Assembly (NCBI GenBank): GCA_900546325.1
Contig: URCR01000005.1
Location: 1 to 64,000 of the forward strand
Source of the DNA: an uncultured Lachnospiraceae bacterium
GTDB taxonomy: Bacteria; Bacillota; Clostridia; Lachnospirales; Lachnospiraceae
Reading direction: 5' to 3'
Length of the DNA: 64,000 nucleotides
The notes beneath the pieces were generated by a model. The model searched no databases. It was given only the letters and a program-made list of their open reading frames with translations, and was not told the DNA's origin. How positions within the stretch are numbered: position 1 is the stretch's first letter; each line of letters begins with the position of its first letter. Of this stretch, positions 17,132 to 25,015 are shown piece after piece. A program made the position numbers and the translations under genes.

Positions 17132-17275
17132 ATGAGAAAGAGCACAAAGCTCTGGCTGTGTAAAATTGGGTATGGCTGTATGGTCATATCTTTTTTCTTT
17201 TACGGAAAAGCTCTGGTTTCATCGGGCAGGCAGATCTGCAGGATTCTCACATCGGAAAAGGAACAGAAGGGATAG
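17132..17275 (+). CDS. Possible small membrane protein
   Basis: A 47-residue frame with one hydrophobic segment (about 9-28, LCKIGYGCMVISFFFYGKAL) and a basic tail, ending 30 bases before the MutS2-like gene. The ribosome site is poor (AGCAGGA directly touching the ATG), and an in-frame TTG at 17069 would lengthen it. It may be a real short protein co-transcribed with the next gene or part of the same decayed region. I recognise no family. Confidence 0.3.
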   Translation: MRKSTKLWLCKIGYGCMVISFFFYGKALVSSGRQICRILTSEKEQKG

Positions 17276-17305
17276 AAGAACGTATAGAACAGATGGAGGA
17301 AACAG

Positions 17306-19243
17306 ATGAATCAGGAAGAAAAAGTATTAGAAATTGATAAAATAAAGCGGGAATGGTCGGATTATGCGATGACAGAGACAGTAAAAAGAAAAATCTGGGA
17401 GATGGTTCCAATCTTATCGGAAAGTGAACTGATATTCCGGTTGCGTGAGACGACAGAGGCAAAGAAGCTGTTAGAGACATGTGGGAATCCACCGCTTGTC
17501 ACACTGGAAGGTGTGACGGAGATTTTAAAGACGATAGAGCAGGGAGGATATCTGCAGGCAGAACAGTTGGAACTGATCAGAAATGCGCTTGTGGCAGTTC
17601 GGAGACTGAAAAGTTATTTGGAGAGGGGGAAGATGCAGCAGATTTCTCTTGCTTATTATGAAGAAAATCTGTCAGAACTGCAAGACGTTGAAGAAGAGAT
17701 CGAGGCGGCAGTGCTTCATGGGGCGGTGATGGACAAGGCTTCGGTGAAACTTCAGGATGTCCGCAGAAAACTTGCACGATGCGAGGAGAAGATGCGGGAG
17801 AAAGCGGATCAGGTGATTCGAAATAATAAAAAATATATGTCTGATAGTTTCAGTACCTTTCGGAATGGGCGTTTGTGTATTCCGGTAAAAAAGGAATACA
17901 AGTATAAGGTGGCAGGAGCAGTGATCGATCAGTCTACAACAGGCAGTACACTGTTTATTGAGCCGTCTTCTGTGGCAAGATATTATGAAGAGGCAGAAAG
18001 ACTGAGGATCGAAGAGGAAGAGGAAATCATCCGTATCTTATATACGCTGACAGCGCTTGTCGGTGCTGCTTCTGAGGAAATCCGGCAGAATGTCCGCACA
18101 ATTGAGCGGCTGGATTTTGCATTTTCAAAAGGGAAATGGAGTCTGGAACATGAAGGGACAGAGCCAAAATTATTGCAGGAGAGGAAAATCTGCCTGACAG
18201 ATGCAAGGCATCCGTTGCTGGAAAAGGAGAGCTGTGTGCCGCTGCAGTTTGCAATCGGAGGAGATATCCGTGGGATTGTGATTACCGGACCAAACACCGG
18301 AGGCAAGACAGTTGCACTAAAGACAGTTGCTTTGTGTTGCATGCTGATGCAGTTTGGAATGCATGTTCCGTGCCGCGAAGCAGAAATCTGTATGTGCAGC
18401 AATTTTCTCTGTGACATCGGGGATGGACAAAATCTTTCGGAAAATTTGTCTACGTTTTCTGCACACATTACAAATGTGCTGGAAATTTTAAAGCGGGTAG
18501 GAGCGGAGAGCCTGGTGATTATGGATGAACTTGGTTCTGGGACAGATCCGCAGGAGGGAATGGGAATTGCGGTTGCAATTCTTGAGGAATTGAAGAAGAG
18601 CGGGGCGCTCTTTTTGGTGACAACACATTATCCGGAAGTGAAAACATATGCAAGGCAGGAACAGGGGATTGAAAATGCAAGAATGACATTTGACCGGGAA
18701 AATCTGAAACCATTATATCAGATGGTGATCGGAGAGGCGGGAGAGAGTTGTGCGCTTCACATTGCCAAAAGACTTGGGATGCCAAAGCACATGCTGAAAA
18801 AAGCGATGGAGGCTGCGTATGGAATAAACCTGAAAGAGAGAAAAGGATCTGCAGATGAAGTGGAGATACAACAGACATTTTTGGAAATGTCCAGGGCAGA
18901 GCAGGAAAGTCTGGAAAAGGTGCATATACCGCGAATTCAGAGGAGAAAGGCAGTGCATAAGAAAAAAGATGCCGGATTTCAAATAGGAGACAGTGTGATG
19001 GTATACCCGGATCAGAAAATCGGGATCGTCTGTGAACCGGCAAACGAGAAAGGTGTTCTGCGGGTTCAGGTAAAAGGAAAGAAAATCCGGATCAATCAGA
19101 AGCGGATCAGGCTGCTTGTGCCGGCAGAACAGCTGTACCCGGAAGATTATGATTTTTCCATCGTGTTTGAGACTGCGGAACACAGAAAGCTCCGGCATGA
19201 TATGGAGCGGAAATATGTGGAAGAAGTAATTTACCACGAATAG
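17306..19243 (+). CDS. MutS2-like ATPase lacking the Smr nuclease domain
   Basis: A 645-residue MutS-family protein of the MutS2 branch (full MutS2 is about 780). It has the MutS2 N-terminal helical core (1-290, with VAGAVIDQSTTGSTLFIEP). The ATPase domain has Walker A GPNTGGKT (from residue 328), the STFSAHITNVLEIL segment and Walker B LVIMDELGSGTDP. A shortened coiled coil and the KOW-like domain (GDSVMVYPDQKIGIV) follow. It then ends about 90 residues after the start of the KOW-like part, with no Smr endonuclease domain. MutS2 acts on recombination intermediates or collided ribosomes, and without Smr it could only bind and remodel. A full-length MutS2 may exist elsewhere in the genome. Confidence 0.85.
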   Translation: MNQEEKVLEIDKIKREWSDYAMTETVKRKIWEMVPILSESELIFRLRETTEAKKLLETCGNPPLVTLEGVTEILKTIEQGGYLQAEQLELIRNALVAVRRLKSYLERGKMQQISLAYYEENLSELQDVEEEIEAAVLHGAVMDKASVKLQDVRRKLARCEEKMREKADQVIRNNKKYMSDSFSTFRNGRLCIPVKKEYKYKVAGAVIDQSTTGSTLFIEPSSVARYYEEAERLRIEEEEEIIRILYTLTALVGAASEEIRQNVRTIERLDFAFSKGKWSLEHEGTEPKLLQERKICLTDARHPLLEKESCVPLQFAIGGDIRGIVITGPNTGGKTVALKTVALCCMLMQFGMHVPCREAEICMCSNFLCDIGDGQNLSENLSTFSAHITNVLEILKRVGAESLVIMDELGSGTDPQEGMGIAVAILEELKKSGALFLVTTHYPEVKTYARQEQGIENARMTFDRENLKPLYQMVIGEAGESCALHIAKRLGMPKHMLKKAMEAAYGINLKERKGSADEVEIQQTFLEMSRAEQESLEKVHIPRIQRRKAVHKKKDAGFQIGDSVMVYPDQKIGIVCEPANEKGVLRVQVKGKKIRINQKRIRLLVPAEQLYPEDYDFSIVFETAEHRKLRHDMERKYVEEVIYHE

Positions 19244-19307
19244 AGCGATTGGGGAAAGAAACTGTATTCGAATAGAGAGGATACAAGAAACAAGTGTTTG
19301 TCGTGAA

Positions 19308-19336
19308 TTGACTTCTCAAATGGAATCTTTTATAAT
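19308..19336 (+). promoter_or_regulatory. Promoter of the guanine deaminase operon
   Basis: TTGACT (19308-19313) and TATAAT (19331-19336) have a 17-base spacer. Transcription should begin near 19343, just ahead of the riboswitch aptamer, leaving a 5' leader of about 200 bases. Confidence 0.8.
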
Positions 19337-19354
19337 GAAGTGGAAGTGAGCAGA

Positions 19355-19417
19355 ACTTATATATGTTCAAGATTGGTTGGACGTTTCTACAAACTACCGG
19401 AATAGTTGACTATAAGT
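19355..19417 (+). promoter_or_regulatory. Purine riboswitch aptamer, guanine class
   Basis: All three helices are present. P1 is ACTTATA/TATAAGT (19355-19361, 19411-19417), P2 is GTTCAA/TTGGAC (19365-19370, 19377-19382), and P3 is AACTA/TAGTT (19392-19396, 19403-19407). The core junction GTTTCTAC (19383-19390) matches the purine aptamer. The loop-loop contact is kept: L2 ends GG (19375-19376) and L3 starts CC (19397-19398). The specificity base before the closing helix is C (19410, in GACTAT), the guanine/hypoxanthine type; adenine aptamers have U there. Both loops are six bases here against the usual seven. It precedes guanine deaminase. Confidence 0.9.
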
Positions 19418-19462
19418 GGGGAGATGCAGGGAGGCAGTGTACTTTTTGTATCGCCCCATTTT
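19417..19462 (+). terminator. Riboswitch expression platform (intrinsic terminator)
   Basis: TGGGG-A-GATGC (19417-19427) pairs with GTATC-G-CCCCA (19448-19458) with one A-G mismatch, followed by TTTT. The stem can extend leftward by pairing AAG of the aptamer's P1 3' strand with the TTT after CCCCA. Ligand-stabilised P1 would then compete with the terminator, which would make an ON switch. The remaining stem is still stable, so the direction of control is not certain. Confidence 0.65.
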
Positions 19463-19542
19463 CTGCGTGAAAATATAGAAGTTGTCGGAATGGAGTTGTG
19501 AACTTTCGGCAACAATGTTTGGGAAAGTGAGGAAGAAACAAA

Positions 19543-20817
19543 ATGAAGACCGATTTTATTTTAAAAGGAAATATTTGTTATAGCGAGACGATGGACAGAC
19601 TGCGGGTGGCCGAGGGGCAGTATGTCATCTGTGTGGATGGAAAGAGTGCGGGGGTATTTTCGGAAATCCCTAAGGAGTATCAGGGACTTCCGGTGAAAGA
19701 CTGCGGAGATGCCCTGATCGTCCCGGGGATGGTGGATCTTCATGCGCATGCGCCTCAGTATGCGTTCCGGGGACTTGGCATGGATCTGGAACTGTTAGAG
19801 TGGCTCAATACGCATACGTTTCCGGAGGAGGCAAAGTATGCCAGTGAAGCGTACGCAAGACAGGCATATACGATGTATGTGGAAGAACTAAAAAAAAGTG
19901 ATGTGACAAGGGCGGTCATTTTCGCGACAATGCATGTGGAGGGAACGAAGATCCTGATGGAACTTTTGGAAGATTCCGGGTTGTCGGCCTATGTGGGGAA
20001 GGTGAATATGGACCGAAACGGAGGGAAGGATCTGGAGGAAGAAAGTGCAAAAAGATCGCTGGAAGAAACGAGAAGATGGCTTGCAGAAACGGATGGACGT
20101 TTTCAACATGTCAGACCGATCCTCACACCACGATTTATCCCTTCCTGCACAGATGAGCTGATGCGGGGACTGGCAGAACTGCAGAAAGAGAAAAAACTGC
20201 CGGTACAGTCCCACTTATCTGAAAATCCGGGTGAGATCGCATGGGTGAAAGAACTCTGTCCGAATGTGTCAAATTACAGCGAGGCATATGAACAGTTCGG
20301 GCTCTTTGGAGGGGATTGTCCGACCATCATGGCACACTGCATCTGGATGGAAGAGGAAGAGATTGAAAAAATGAAGAACAATCAGGTATATGTGGCACAC
20401 TGCCCACAGTCCAATATGAATCTTTCCTCAGGGATCGCCCCTGTGAGAAGGTTTCTGTCCGAGAAAATCCCGACCGGGCTTGGAAGCGACATGGCAGCAG
20501 GGTACAGCGCTTCGATCTTCCGGGCGATGGCAGATGCGATCCAATGTTCCAAAATGCGCTGGAGGCTTGTGGATGATACACAGAAGCCGCTGACCGTGGA
20601 GGAAGCATTCTATCTTGGAACAAAAGGTGGCGGGGCATTTTTCGGAAAGGTTGGAAGCTTGGAAGAGGGATATGAGTTTGATGCGCTTGTTTTAGATGAC
20701 AGCAGCATTGCACATCCACAGGAACTGACGGTGCGTGACCGCCTGGAGCGTATGCTCTATCTGTCAGACGACAGACACATTATAGAAAAATACGTCTCCG
20801 GACGAAAAGTAAAATAG
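19543..20817 (+). CDS. guaD: Guanine deaminase
   Basis: A 424-residue amidohydrolase that converts guanine to xanthine and ammonia. Zinc-binding motifs are in order: DLHAHAPQ (the H-x-H pair), HLSENPGE, MAHCIWM and LGSDMAAGYS with the catalytic aspartate. The segment FRGLGMDLELLEWLNTHTFPEE is characteristic of guanine deaminases. It sits behind a guanine-class riboswitch, which fits the substrate. The DUF3877 gene follows closely, probably in the same transcript. AAAGTGAGGAAG provides the ribosome site. Confidence 0.9.
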   Translation: MKTDFILKGNICYSETMDRLRVAEGQYVICVDGKSAGVFSEIPKEYQGLPVKDCGDALIVPGMVDLHAHAPQYAFRGLGMDLELLEWLNTHTFPEEAKYASEAYARQAYTMYVEELKKSDVTRAVIFATMHVEGTKILMELLEDSGLSAYVGKVNMDRNGGKDLEEESAKRSLEETRRWLAETDGRFQHVRPILTPRFIPSCTDELMRGLAELQKEKKLPVQSHLSENPGEIAWVKELCPNVSNYSEAYEQFGLFGGDCPTIMAHCIWMEEEEIEKMKNNQVYVAHCPQSNMNLSSGIAPVRRFLSEKIPTGLGSDMAAGYSASIFRAMADAIQCSKMRWRLVDDTQKPLTVEEAFYLGTKGGGAFFGKVGSLEEGYEFDALVLDDSSIAHPQELTVRDRLERMLYLSDDRHIIEKYVSGRKVK

Positions 20818-20878
20818 CACATTGGTAACAGCGATAAAGATAACAGTACCGATAAGAAAAGAAAGGGGAACAAAAAAC

Positions 20879-21415
20879 ATGGAGCAGGAGTATCAAAAAC
20901 TGGAACAAAATCTGATCGACCTGATCAAAGAGGAGCAGATCAAGCTTGGGTATCAGAAGGAGACGATCCGTCTGTATTATCCGGCGGATTCCTTACTTCG
21001 GTTGTTGGGAAAAGAACTTTCTATAGAAGAACTGCAGCAGGAACTGGAATGGTTCGGAGGACATACAGAATATTTGGGAAACGTTACCGTGTCTCACAAA
21101 AAAGACCGCTTCTGCCTCTGTATCCCGCCGGAAGGGGCAGTCTATGTACATGAGCGGGCGCCGGAGAATCCGTTTTTAAACGAGTGGATCACAGCAGTGT
21201 CCGTACATGGATGTACTCTGGAAAGATTATTGGAAATCTGTGAGAAGTATTCCGACCATACCGTTGTTGAGAAGATTAAAGAAGGTGAGTTCGATGTGCT
21301 GATCTATTTTGCAGATCAGAAACCGGATGCATATTATTATTGTGTCAAATTTGAGGGAAGTCATGTGATCTATCACCGGTTTACAAAAGAGGACTACGAA
21401 GAGATGGGATTTTAG
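20879..21415 (+). CDS. DUF3877 family protein
   Basis: A 178-residue soluble protein resembling the DUF3877 family of clostridia, whose function is unknown. The ATG at 20879 has GAAAGGGGAA at a good distance; an upstream in-frame TTG at 20822 has none. It begins with a helical part (1-60) and continues with a mixed alpha/beta region ending YHRFTKEDYEEMGF. It lies 62 bases after guaD and ends at a bidirectional terminator, so it may share the riboswitch-controlled transcript. Confidence 0.7.
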   Translation: MEQEYQKLEQNLIDLIKEEQIKLGYQKETIRLYYPADSLLRLLGKELSIEELQQELEWFGGHTEYLGNVTVSHKKDRFCLCIPPEGAVYVHERAPENPFLNEWITAVSVHGCTLERLLEICEKYSDHTVVEKIKEGEFDVLIYFADQKPDAYYYCVKFEGSHVIYHRFTKEDYEEMGF

Positions 21416-21420
21416 CTGAA

Positions 21421-21453
21421 AAATGAGGTCGATTTAACGCATCGACCTCATTT
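21421..21453. terminator. Bidirectional terminator between convergent genes
   Basis: AAATGAGGTCGAT (21421-21433) and ATCGACCTCATTT (21441-21453) form a perfect 13-bp stem with a 7-base loop. The minus-strand side has five T. The stem overlaps the last codons of the minus-strand gene. Confidence 0.8.
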
Positions 21454-21658
21454 GCTGAAGAAGTTCTAAATCTTCTTTTGTCACTTTCAGATTGGAGGCA
21501 AATTCTTTTCCATCAGGTGTACGGATCTGGATTTCCATTACGGTTCCTTCACAAAGTCCATTCTGATAGACTGCATTCATAAATTTTGGAAACTTTGGAT
21601 GTCTGGAAGTGAAGCCGTTCCAAAGATTTCTTAGTTGCAGTAATTGCATTGGATTCAT
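21434..21658 (-). CDS. Conserved small hypothetical protein
   Basis: A 74-residue protein with an excellent ribosome site (AAGGAGGAATCTCT before the ATG). It starts MNPMQLLQLRNLWNGFTSRHP and has a beta-rich middle (GTVMEIQIRTPDGKEFASNLKV) and a helical end (EDLELLQQM). No membrane segment is present. I do not know its function. It is the only gene on this strand here, divergent from recQ, and its last codons form half of the terminator stem. Confidence 0.75.
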   Translation of the reverse strand: MNPMQLLQLRNLWNGFTSRHPKFPKFMNAVYQNGLCEGTVMEIQIRTPDGKEFASNLKVTKEDLELLQQMRSMR

Positions 21659-21679
21659 AGAGATTCCTCCTTAAAAGCA

Positions 21680-21708
21680 TTGATTATTTCCGCCTTGTAT
21701 CATATCAT
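21680..21708 (+). promoter_or_regulatory. Promoter of recQ
   Basis: TTGATT (21680-21685) and TATCAT (21703-21708) are separated by 17 bases. A minus-strand promoter for the 74-residue gene overlaps it (TTTACA and TATGAT read on the other strand, 16-base spacer), so the two may interfere. Confidence 0.5.
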
Positions 21709-21750
21709 AATGATAGAAAATGTAAAGAGCCTGGAAGGGAGAAATTGATT

Positions 21751-23604
21751 TTGTACAAAAAAGAAGAAGCATTACATATCTTAAAGCACTATTTCGGATA
21801 CGATTCCTTTCGCGAGGGTCAGGAGTTTCTGATCGAACACATGATGAACGGCCGGGATGTATTTGGAATTATGCCGACCGGGGCAGGGAAATCACTCTGC
21901 TATCAGATTCCGGCTCTTTTGATGCCGGGGATCATATTAGTCATTTCACCACTCATTTCTCTGATGAAAGATCAAGTCGCCGCATTGAATCAGGCAGGTG
22001 TCCACGCAGCTTTTCTGAATAGTTCATTGACCCAGGGACAGTATCTGACCGCACTCCGTTATGCAAAAGAAGGGCGGTATAAGATCATCTATGTGGCGCC
22101 GGAACGGCTTCTGACAGAAAGTTTTCTTGGATTTGCAAGGGATGCAGAGATTTCGATGGTGAGTGTAGATGAGGCGCACTGTGTATCGCAGTGGGGGCAG
22201 GATTTCAGACCGAGTTATTTGAAGATTGCGGAATTTTTCAATTATCTTGGCACACGCCCGGTTCTGAGTGCCTTTACAGCGACGGCGACAGCGGAAGTGA
22301 AGGAAGATATCATTGCCTTACTGAACCTGCGGGAGCCTGCGATGATCACCACCGGATTTGACCGGGCAAATCTCCGGTTTTGTGTAGAGCATCCAAGAGA
22401 GAAGTTTGCGGCGGTGACCGCTTATCTGAGAGAGCATGAAGGAGAATGTGGGATCATTTACTGTCTGACAAGGAAAGTTGTCGAGGAAGTCTGTGAGAAG
22501 CTGATCAAAGAAGGCCTGGAAGTGACACGGTATCACGCAGGACTCAGTGACGAAGAGCGAAAACGGAACCAGGAAGATTTTATCTATGACAGGAAGCAGA
22601 TCATGGTGGCGACCAATGCATTTGGGATGGGAATTGATAAGTCGAATGTCCGTTTTGTGATCCATTACAATATGCCGAAAAATATGGAAAGTTACTATCA
22701 GGAGGCGGGGAGGGCCGGAAGAGACGGGATGCCGTCCGAATGTATTTTGCTCTATTCCGGTCAGGATGTGATCACAAACCAGTTTTTTATTGAGCAGGCA
22801 GGGGACCAGGGAGAGTTTGATCCGGAAACAGCAGAGTTGATCAGAGAACGCGAGCGGGAACGGCTTCAGAAGATGACCTATTACTGCTTTACCAATGAAT
22901 GTCTGCGGGAGTATATGCTGCGCTATTTCGGAGAATATGGGGCAAATTACTGTGGGAACTGTTCGAACTGCCTGACGCAGTTTGAGGAAATCGATGTGAC
23001 TGCTCCGGCAAAGGCGATGGTAAACTGTGTGCGGACAAGTGGACAGCGGTATGGGATCAATGTGATCATAGAAACCGTTCATGGAGGAAAGTCCGCAAAG
23101 ATTTTAAAATATCACATGGATGAAAATGAAACATACGGAACGATGGAAGCAATCCCGGTCTTTCGCCTGCGGCAGATCATGAATCATTTGATTTTAAATG
23201 AATATCTGCTGCTGACAAAAGAAGAGTATCCGGTACTCCATCTGACGGAAAAATCCAGACAGCTTTTGGAAGAGAGCGAAGAAGTTTTTATGAAAGCTGC
23301 CAAAGAGCGCAAGGTGGAAAAGAAAGAGAAAAAGGTGCGCAAGTCCTCGGAAGTTACAGGAGAAGCAGATCCGTCATTGTTTGCACAGCTTCGGGAATTG
23401 CGGCTTGCGATCGCAAAAGAAGAGCGGGTTCCGCCTTATATTGTATTTTCCGATAAAACTCTGGCACACATGTGTATGCTGCATCCGAAGACGAAAGAAG
23501 AAATGCTTCAGGTGACCGGTGTCGGAGAAAAGAAATATGAGAAATACGGCGAGCGGTTTCTTGCACTGCTGGCAACAATGGAAAAAGGGAATGAAAAATC
23601 GTAG
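21751..23604 (+). CDS. recQ: ATP-dependent DNA helicase RecQ
   Basis: A 617-residue helicase for recombination and fork repair. Helicase motifs are GIMPTGAGKSLCYQ (Walker A), VDEAHCVSQWGQDFRP (DEAH and the aromatic-rich loop), AFTATAT, and motif VI EAGRAGRDG. The zinc site follows as CFTNEC, CLREYM and CGNCSNC. A winged-helix and an HRDC domain (about 530-610, VPPYIVFSDKTLAHM) complete the family layout. The start is a TTG; 21751 is preferred because GGGAG at 21737-21741 is nine bases away, and 21745 is an alternative. Confidence 0.92.
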   Translation: MYKKEEALHILKHYFGYDSFREGQEFLIEHMMNGRDVFGIMPTGAGKSLCYQIPALLMPGIILVISPLISLMKDQVAALNQAGVHAAFLNSSLTQGQYLTALRYAKEGRYKIIYVAPERLLTESFLGFARDAEISMVSVDEAHCVSQWGQDFRPSYLKIAEFFNYLGTRPVLSAFTATATAEVKEDIIALLNLREPAMITTGFDRANLRFCVEHPREKFAAVTAYLREHEGECGIIYCLTRKVVEEVCEKLIKEGLEVTRYHAGLSDEERKRNQEDFIYDRKQIMVATNAFGMGIDKSNVRFVIHYNMPKNMESYYQEAGRAGRDGMPSECILLYSGQDVITNQFFIEQAGDQGEFDPETAELIRERERERLQKMTYYCFTNECLREYMLRYFGEYGANYCGNCSNCLTQFEEIDVTAPAKAMVNCVRTSGQRYGINVIIETVHGGKSAKILKYHMDENETYGTMEAIPVFRLRQIMNHLILNEYLLLTKEEYPVLHLTEKSRQLLEESEEVFMKAAKERKVEKKEKKVRKSSEVTGEADPSLFAQLRELRLAIAKEERVPPYIVFSDKTLAHMCMLHPKTKEEMLQVTGVGEKKYEKYGERFLALLATMEKGNEKS

Positions 23605-23613
23605 GAGGAAAAG

Positions 23614-24315
23614 ATGATGACAGTTGAAGAAGTCAGAAAAAGAATCGAAGAATTATCAGACCCTTCCTATCAGCAATTTTCCGCCCGCCTGCTTCCGAAT
23701 GTAGAAGCGGAGCGGATCTGCGGTGTCAGACTCCCCCATCTCAGGAAGCTTGCAAAAGAGATCGCAAAGGGAAACTGGAGAGCTTACCTGGAAGAGGGAT
23801 CGGAAGTGGAGCAAACATTCGAGGAGACGATGATCCGGGGATTTGTGATCGGATATGCGAAGATGGAATGGGAAGAACGGTGTAGCCAGATTTGCCGTTT
23901 TCTTCCACAAATCGATAACTGGTCGGTCTGTGACAGTTTTTGCAGCACCTTGAAACCTGCAAAGAACGATAAGAAAGAGATGTGGACATTTGTAAAGCAG
24001 TGCATGCAGTCGGATCAGGCTTACACAGTCAGATTCGGTGTTGTTATGGCGCTGGATCATTTTGGGGAGGAAATCTATCTGCAAGAAGCATTTCTATATT
24101 TTGATGAGATCACACTGGAGGATTACTATGTGAAAATGGCAGTGGCATGGGCGGTGTCCATTTATTATGTTCAGCATCCGGAAGCGACGATGCAGTATCT
24201 CATGAAAAACAAACTGGATGATTTTACATACAACAAAGCACTGCAGAAAATCACAGAATCGCTCCGGGTAGGGAAAGAGGAGAAAGAAAAGATCCGGGGG
24301 ATGAAGAGGAAATAG
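23614..24315 (+). CDS. DNA alkylation repair glycosylase (AlkD-like)
   Basis: A 233-residue all-helical HEAT-like repeat protein matching the DNA alkylation repair family (AlkD). The hallmark stretch IDNWSVCDSFCSTL and the later RFGVVMALDHF and YYVKMAVAWAVSIYY, which hold the conserved tryptophan and charged residues, are present. AlkD excises positively charged alkylated bases such as N7-methylguanine. It starts nine bases after recQ with AGGAGG and is probably co-transcribed, forming a small repair unit. Confidence 0.88.
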   Translation: MMTVEEVRKRIEELSDPSYQQFSARLLPNVEAERICGVRLPHLRKLAKEIAKGNWRAYLEEGSEVEQTFEETMIRGFVIGYAKMEWEERCSQICRFLPQIDNWSVCDSFCSTLKPAKNDKKEMWTFVKQCMQSDQAYTVRFGVVMALDHFGEEIYLQEAFLYFDEITLEDYYVKMAVAWAVSIYYVQHPEATMQYLMKNKLDDFTYNKALQKITESLRVGKEEKEKIRGMKRK

Positions 24316-24334
24316 CAGGCTTTCGGATTATCCG

Positions 24335-24363
24335 TTGACACTCTTTCCGAAACAACTTATAAT
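24335..24363 (+). promoter_or_regulatory. Perfect consensus promoter
   Basis: TTGACA (24335-24340), 17 bases, TATAAT (24358-24363). It drives the following membrane-anchored protein through a leader of about 100 bases. Confidence 0.85.
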
Positions 24364-24374
24364 TTACTTACAAC

Positions 24375-24455
24375 AAGGGTAAGGAGCGTATCCCTTTGCC
24401 ACGCGCAAGGGATCAGTCATTGCGGTGTCAGAGGGATAAATGTTTCAATGACTTG
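24375..24455 (+). other. Structured 5' leader
   Basis: Between promoter and gene lie two hairpins. One is ATCCCTT/AAGGGAT extended by GC/GC (about 24389-24413). The other is GTCATTG/CAATGAC (about 24416-24422 and 24446-24452), enclosing 23 bases. I do not match it to a known riboswitch class. Confidence 0.4.
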
Positions 24456-24474
24456 CAGGGAAGGAAGGGGTAGT

Positions 24475-24936
24475 ATGTTTATTGCAAAGAGCAACGAAGA
24501 GAAACGGAGTATGGCATGGAGAATTGCCATATCCATAGCGAGTGTGCTGATCGTTTTCATCGGGGCATTTTTCTTATTTAAGATGTTTACCGGGAATCCG
24601 CTGGAAGGAACATGGAAGAATACCGAGCAGCAGCTTGTGCTGACGATCAAGGGAAATGGAACACTTCTGGTTGACTGGGAAGAGATTTTCGAGGACGAGA
24701 AGCTGACGATCGGCATGGAGTACCTTTTGGATAAGGACAGCAAGACCGTGACATTTAAGGCGGATGAGGAGGCTCTTCAGGAAGCGGAAGAGAAATCCGG
24801 TGGAAAATATACCGCGGATATGCTGAAAACGGCGTTGAGTGAGATCACAGCCACATACGATTACAGTGTACAGAACAATCAGCTGACACTTACCGAGCGG
24901 GAGTACGGAGATCAGCTGGTTTTTGAACAAAAATAG
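24475..24936 (+). CDS. Membrane-anchored extracellular protein of unknown function
   Basis: A 153-residue protein from ATG 24475 (GGAAGGAAGGGG ribosome site). It has a short charged start, one membrane helix (about 16-38, AISIASVLIVFIGAFFLF) and an external domain. That domain reads LEGTWKNTEQQLVLTIKGNGTLLV, resembling the lipocalin-like or DUF5640-type 'EGTW' domains of clostridial surface proteins. Function is unknown. It is a single-gene unit between its own promoter and the terminator at 24950. Confidence 0.65.
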   Translation: MFIAKSNEEKRSMAWRIAISIASVLIVFIGAFFLFKMFTGNPLEGTWKNTEQQLVLTIKGNGTLLVDWEEIFEDEKLTIGMEYLLDKDSKTVTFKADEEALQEAEEKSGGKYTADMLKTALSEITATYDYSVQNNQLTLTEREYGDQLVFEQK

Positions 24937-24949
24937 TGCAGAAGAACAT

Positions 24950-24989
24950 GCCCTCTAAGAGAATGCAGCAATTTTCATAGAGGGCTTTC
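24950..24989 (+). terminator. Terminator before ispG
   Basis: GCCCTCTA (24950-24957) pairs with TAGAGGGC (24978-24985), followed by TTTC. The loop is 20 bases and the U-tract is short, so termination may be partial. Confidence 0.6.
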
Positions 24990-25015
24990 AAATGGGACGG
25001 AAAGGAGTAGTGACC

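Noticed and set aside
16914..17147. Minus-strand frame of 77 codons that might explain the reversed terminator at 16660
   Set aside because: No ribosome site precedes its start and the translation has no coding character.
19472..19512. Second hairpin (GTTGTCG/CGGCAAC) in the guaD leader as another riboswitch
   Set aside because: It is a simple nested hairpin without a junction or conserved core; more likely part of leader folding.
22318..23082. Minus-strand open frame of 254 codons inside recQ
   Set aside because: Antisense shadow of the conserved helicase core; no domain recognised.
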